Assembly (NCBI GenBank): GCA_003516865.1
Contig: DPBR01000004.1
Span: forward strand, 3,294-11,052
Direction of reading: 5' to 3'
Origin: Oscillospiraceae bacterium
GTDB taxonomy: Bacteria; Bacillota; Clostridia; Oscillospirales; Ruminococcaceae
Length of the DNA: 7,759 nucleotides
The notes under the pieces: generated by a model
What the model saw: only the letters and a program-made list of their open reading frames with translations
Database searches by the model: none
What the model was told of the DNA's origin: nothing
In this document: piece after piece, positions 6,829-7,759 of the stretch
Layout: each line of letters opens with the position of its first letter
Position numbering within the stretch: position 1 is the first letter of the stretch
Translations under genes and position numbers: made by a program

Positions 6829-7509
6829 TCACGCCTCGAATTTATATCCCAGACCGCGAAGCGTTACAATAAACTTGCGGTACGGACCGAGATTATTCCT
6901 TAGCATCTTTATGTGCGTATCAATCGTTCTGTCGTCGCCGAAAAAGTCGTATCCCCAGACCTCTTCAAGGAGTTTATTTCTCGTAAGCGCGATATTCTTG
7001 TTCCTGACAAGATAAAACAAAAGGTCGTATTCCTTGGGAGTAAGATTTGCCTTTTCCCCGTCAATAAAGACGTCCCTCGAAACAAAATTGATTTCCAGAC
7101 CCTCAAATCTTTCGATATCCGAAGGCGCGGAAGATGCAGAAGCTGAAACCGCGTTTCGCTTTACAATCGCGTTTACTCTTGCCATAACCTCTTTGGGTGA
7201 AAATGGCTTTACGACATAATCGTCAATTCCCAGTTCAAACCCGAACAGCTTGTCATACTCCTCACCGCGCGCAGAAAGCATCATTACCGGAGTTTGCTTG
7301 AATTTGCGGATTTCCTTACACGCGAGATAACCGTCAAGCCTCGGCATCATTATATCCATAATAATAATGTCATAGTCTTTTTCCTTTGCCTTTTCGACAG
7401 CTTCCATTCCGTCGCACGCCTCGTCAACCTCATGACCTTCAAACTCGGCGTATTCGCGGATTACCTCGCGAATATTCTCCTCATCGTCAACAACAAGAAT
7501 TTTTAACAT
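6829..7509 (-). CDS. OmpR/PhoB-family response regulator
   Basis: A 226-aa transcription factor activated by the cognate kinase encoded next to it. The receiver domain (about 1-118) has the acidic pair Asp8-Asp9 (VVDDEE), phosphoacceptor Asp52 (IMDIMMP), Ser79 (MMLSAR) and Lys101 (VVKPFSP). A linker rich in Ala and Ser (119-130) leads to a winged-helix DNA-binding domain (about 131-226) with LTPKEYDLL, DDRTIDTHIKMLRNNL and the closing TLRGLGYKFE. The frame stays open upstream to 7569, but MLKILVVDDEE at 7509 is the family-typical start and has AGGAGG 6 nt upstream. A ladder of hexamers spaced 11 bp, the pattern bound by this family, lies in its own promoter, so autoregulation is likely. The specific name (PhoP, VanR or other) cannot be fixed from sequence alone. 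Confidence 0.96.
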   Translation of the reverse strand: MLKILVVDDEENIREVIREYAEFEGHEVDEACDGMEAVEKAKEKDYDIIIMDIMMPRLDGYLACKEIRKFKQTPVMMLSARGEEYDKLFGFELGIDDYVVKPFSPKEVMARVNAIVKRNAVSASASSAPSDIERFEGLEINFVSRDVFIDGEKANLTPKEYDLLFYLVRNKNIALTRNKLLEEVWGYDFFGDDRTIDTHIKMLRNNLGPYRKFIVTLRGLGYKFEA

Positions 7510-7547
7510 ACCAAACCTCCTGATTATCCCGGTTATTCTGAAAAATG

Positions 7548-7577
7548 GGGCGTTCTCAATTTTTATCAAGAACGCCC
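7548..7577 (-). terminator. Terminator-like hairpin inside the response-regulator leader
   Basis: GGGCGTTCT (7577-7569 on the minus strand) pairs perfectly with AGAACGCCC (7556-7548) around a 12-nt loop, followed by CATTTTT. It lies between the predicted promoter and the ribosome binding site. It is either an attenuator, a partial terminator, or the terminator of a gene beyond the right edge through which the regulator transcript must read. Confidence 0.6.
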
Positions 7578-7618
7578 GATAACAAACAAATCACAGTGAG
7601 GAAATTATGAACATTGCC

Positions 7619-7638
7619 GCCGAACGTTTCCGTCCGAC
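7619..7638 (-). other. 5'-end hairpin with GAAA tetraloop
   Basis: In the minus-strand RNA, GUCGGACG (7638-7631) pairs with CGUUCGGC (7626-7619) through 8 pairs, two of them G-U, capped by a GAAA tetraloop. It would be at the extreme 5' end of the transcript from the TATAAT at 7645-7650, a position typical of mRNA-stabilising hairpins. Confidence 0.5.
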
Positions 7639-7644
7639 AATTTA

Positions 7645-7710
7645 ATTATAACTTACTAATATGAAAACGGTGTGAAAAGAAACTGAATGTTTTGTAAACC
7701 GTTATGTTAA
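7645..7710 (-). promoter_or_regulatory. Promoter of the two-component operon with Pho-box-like repeats
   Basis: A perfect -10 TATAAT lies at 7650-7645, with no acceptable -35 at 16-18 nt. Upstream on the minus strand are TTCATA (7665-7660), TTCACA (7676-7671), TTCAGT (7687-7682) and TTTACA (7698-7693), each exactly 11 bp apart, and TTAACA (7710-7705) 12 bp further. Three of the five match TT(A/C/T)ACA, the B. subtilis PhoP repeat. The layout is that of an activator-dependent promoter; the identity of the activator is inferred. Confidence 0.65.
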
Positions 7711-7759
7711 GTTATTCTTAGCCAACACCGCAAAATTAACGGCTTGCGCCTTTATCATT

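Noticed and set aside
7510..7569. Twenty-residue N-terminal extension of the response regulator
   Set aside because: The family begins at MLKILVVDDE, which is preceded by AGGAGG. The extension is encoded across the leader hairpin.
7702..7759. Tail or small frame of an upstream minus-strand gene (one frame ends in NDKGASR and a stop at 7736; another opens as MIKAQAVNF and stops near 7702)
   Set aside because: Only 58 bases are available, neither frame has distinguishing features, and the start context is off the edge.
1..7759. CRISPR array, tRNA, rRNA, insertion sequence, defence or toxin-antitoxin system
   Set aside because: No regular spacer-repeat array, no tRNA-like cloverleaf or TTCGA arm context, no transposase, and no small paired toxin-antitoxin genes were found on either strand.

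Overview
The window reads as a chromosomal segment of a Clostridia-type Firmicute, probably near Oscillospiraceae/Ruminococcaceae. The reasons are strong AGGAG-type ribosome binding sites, near-consensus sigma-A promoters (TTGAC-17-TATAAT type), intrinsic hairpin plus T-tract terminators, a DUF4364-like protein (a family I know from Clostridia), and clostridial-style aro enzymes. The genus is inferred; there is no rRNA or marker gene here. All seven genes lie on the minus strand and the window is gene-dense. The long open frames on the plus strand are antisense shadows.

Read in the direction of transcription (high to low coordinates) there are three transcription units. (1) At 7710-5301, a two-component system: an OmpR/PhoB-family response regulator followed 1 nt later by its membrane sensor kinase. 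It is preceded by a promoter lacking a clear -35 box but carrying a ladder of five TTnACA-like hexamers, four of them spaced exactly 11 bp apart (a Pho-box-like operator). A leader of about 130 nt contains two hairpins. The unit ends in a 12-bp stem terminator. (2) At 5218-4023, a single tyrosine recombinase (Xer/integrase type, all six catalytic residues present) with its own promoter and terminator. Between promoter and gene is a perfect 13-bp inverted repeat with a 4-bp centre that fits the 11-6-11 layout of a dif site. (3) At 4019 to about 1, a shikimate operon aroB-aroA-aroC plus a DUF4364-like winged-helix protein. It is driven by a consensus promoter that sits 3 nt beyond the T-tract of the recombinase terminator.

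AroB makes 3-dehydroquinate, AroA makes EPSP and AroC makes chorismate, so the operon supplies the entry ring-forming step and the last two steps of chorismate synthesis. AroD, AroE and AroK functions are not in the window. The TTG-started DUF4364-like gene is tightly coupled to aroC and may be a regulator or simply a passenger.

The most unusual material is non-coding: the dif-like palindrome beside the recombinase gene, resembling the known xerS/difSL and xerH/difH arrangements, and the 11-bp-periodic operator ladder with a structured leader in front of the response regulator. No CRISPR, tRNA, rRNA, insertion sequence or defence system was seen.
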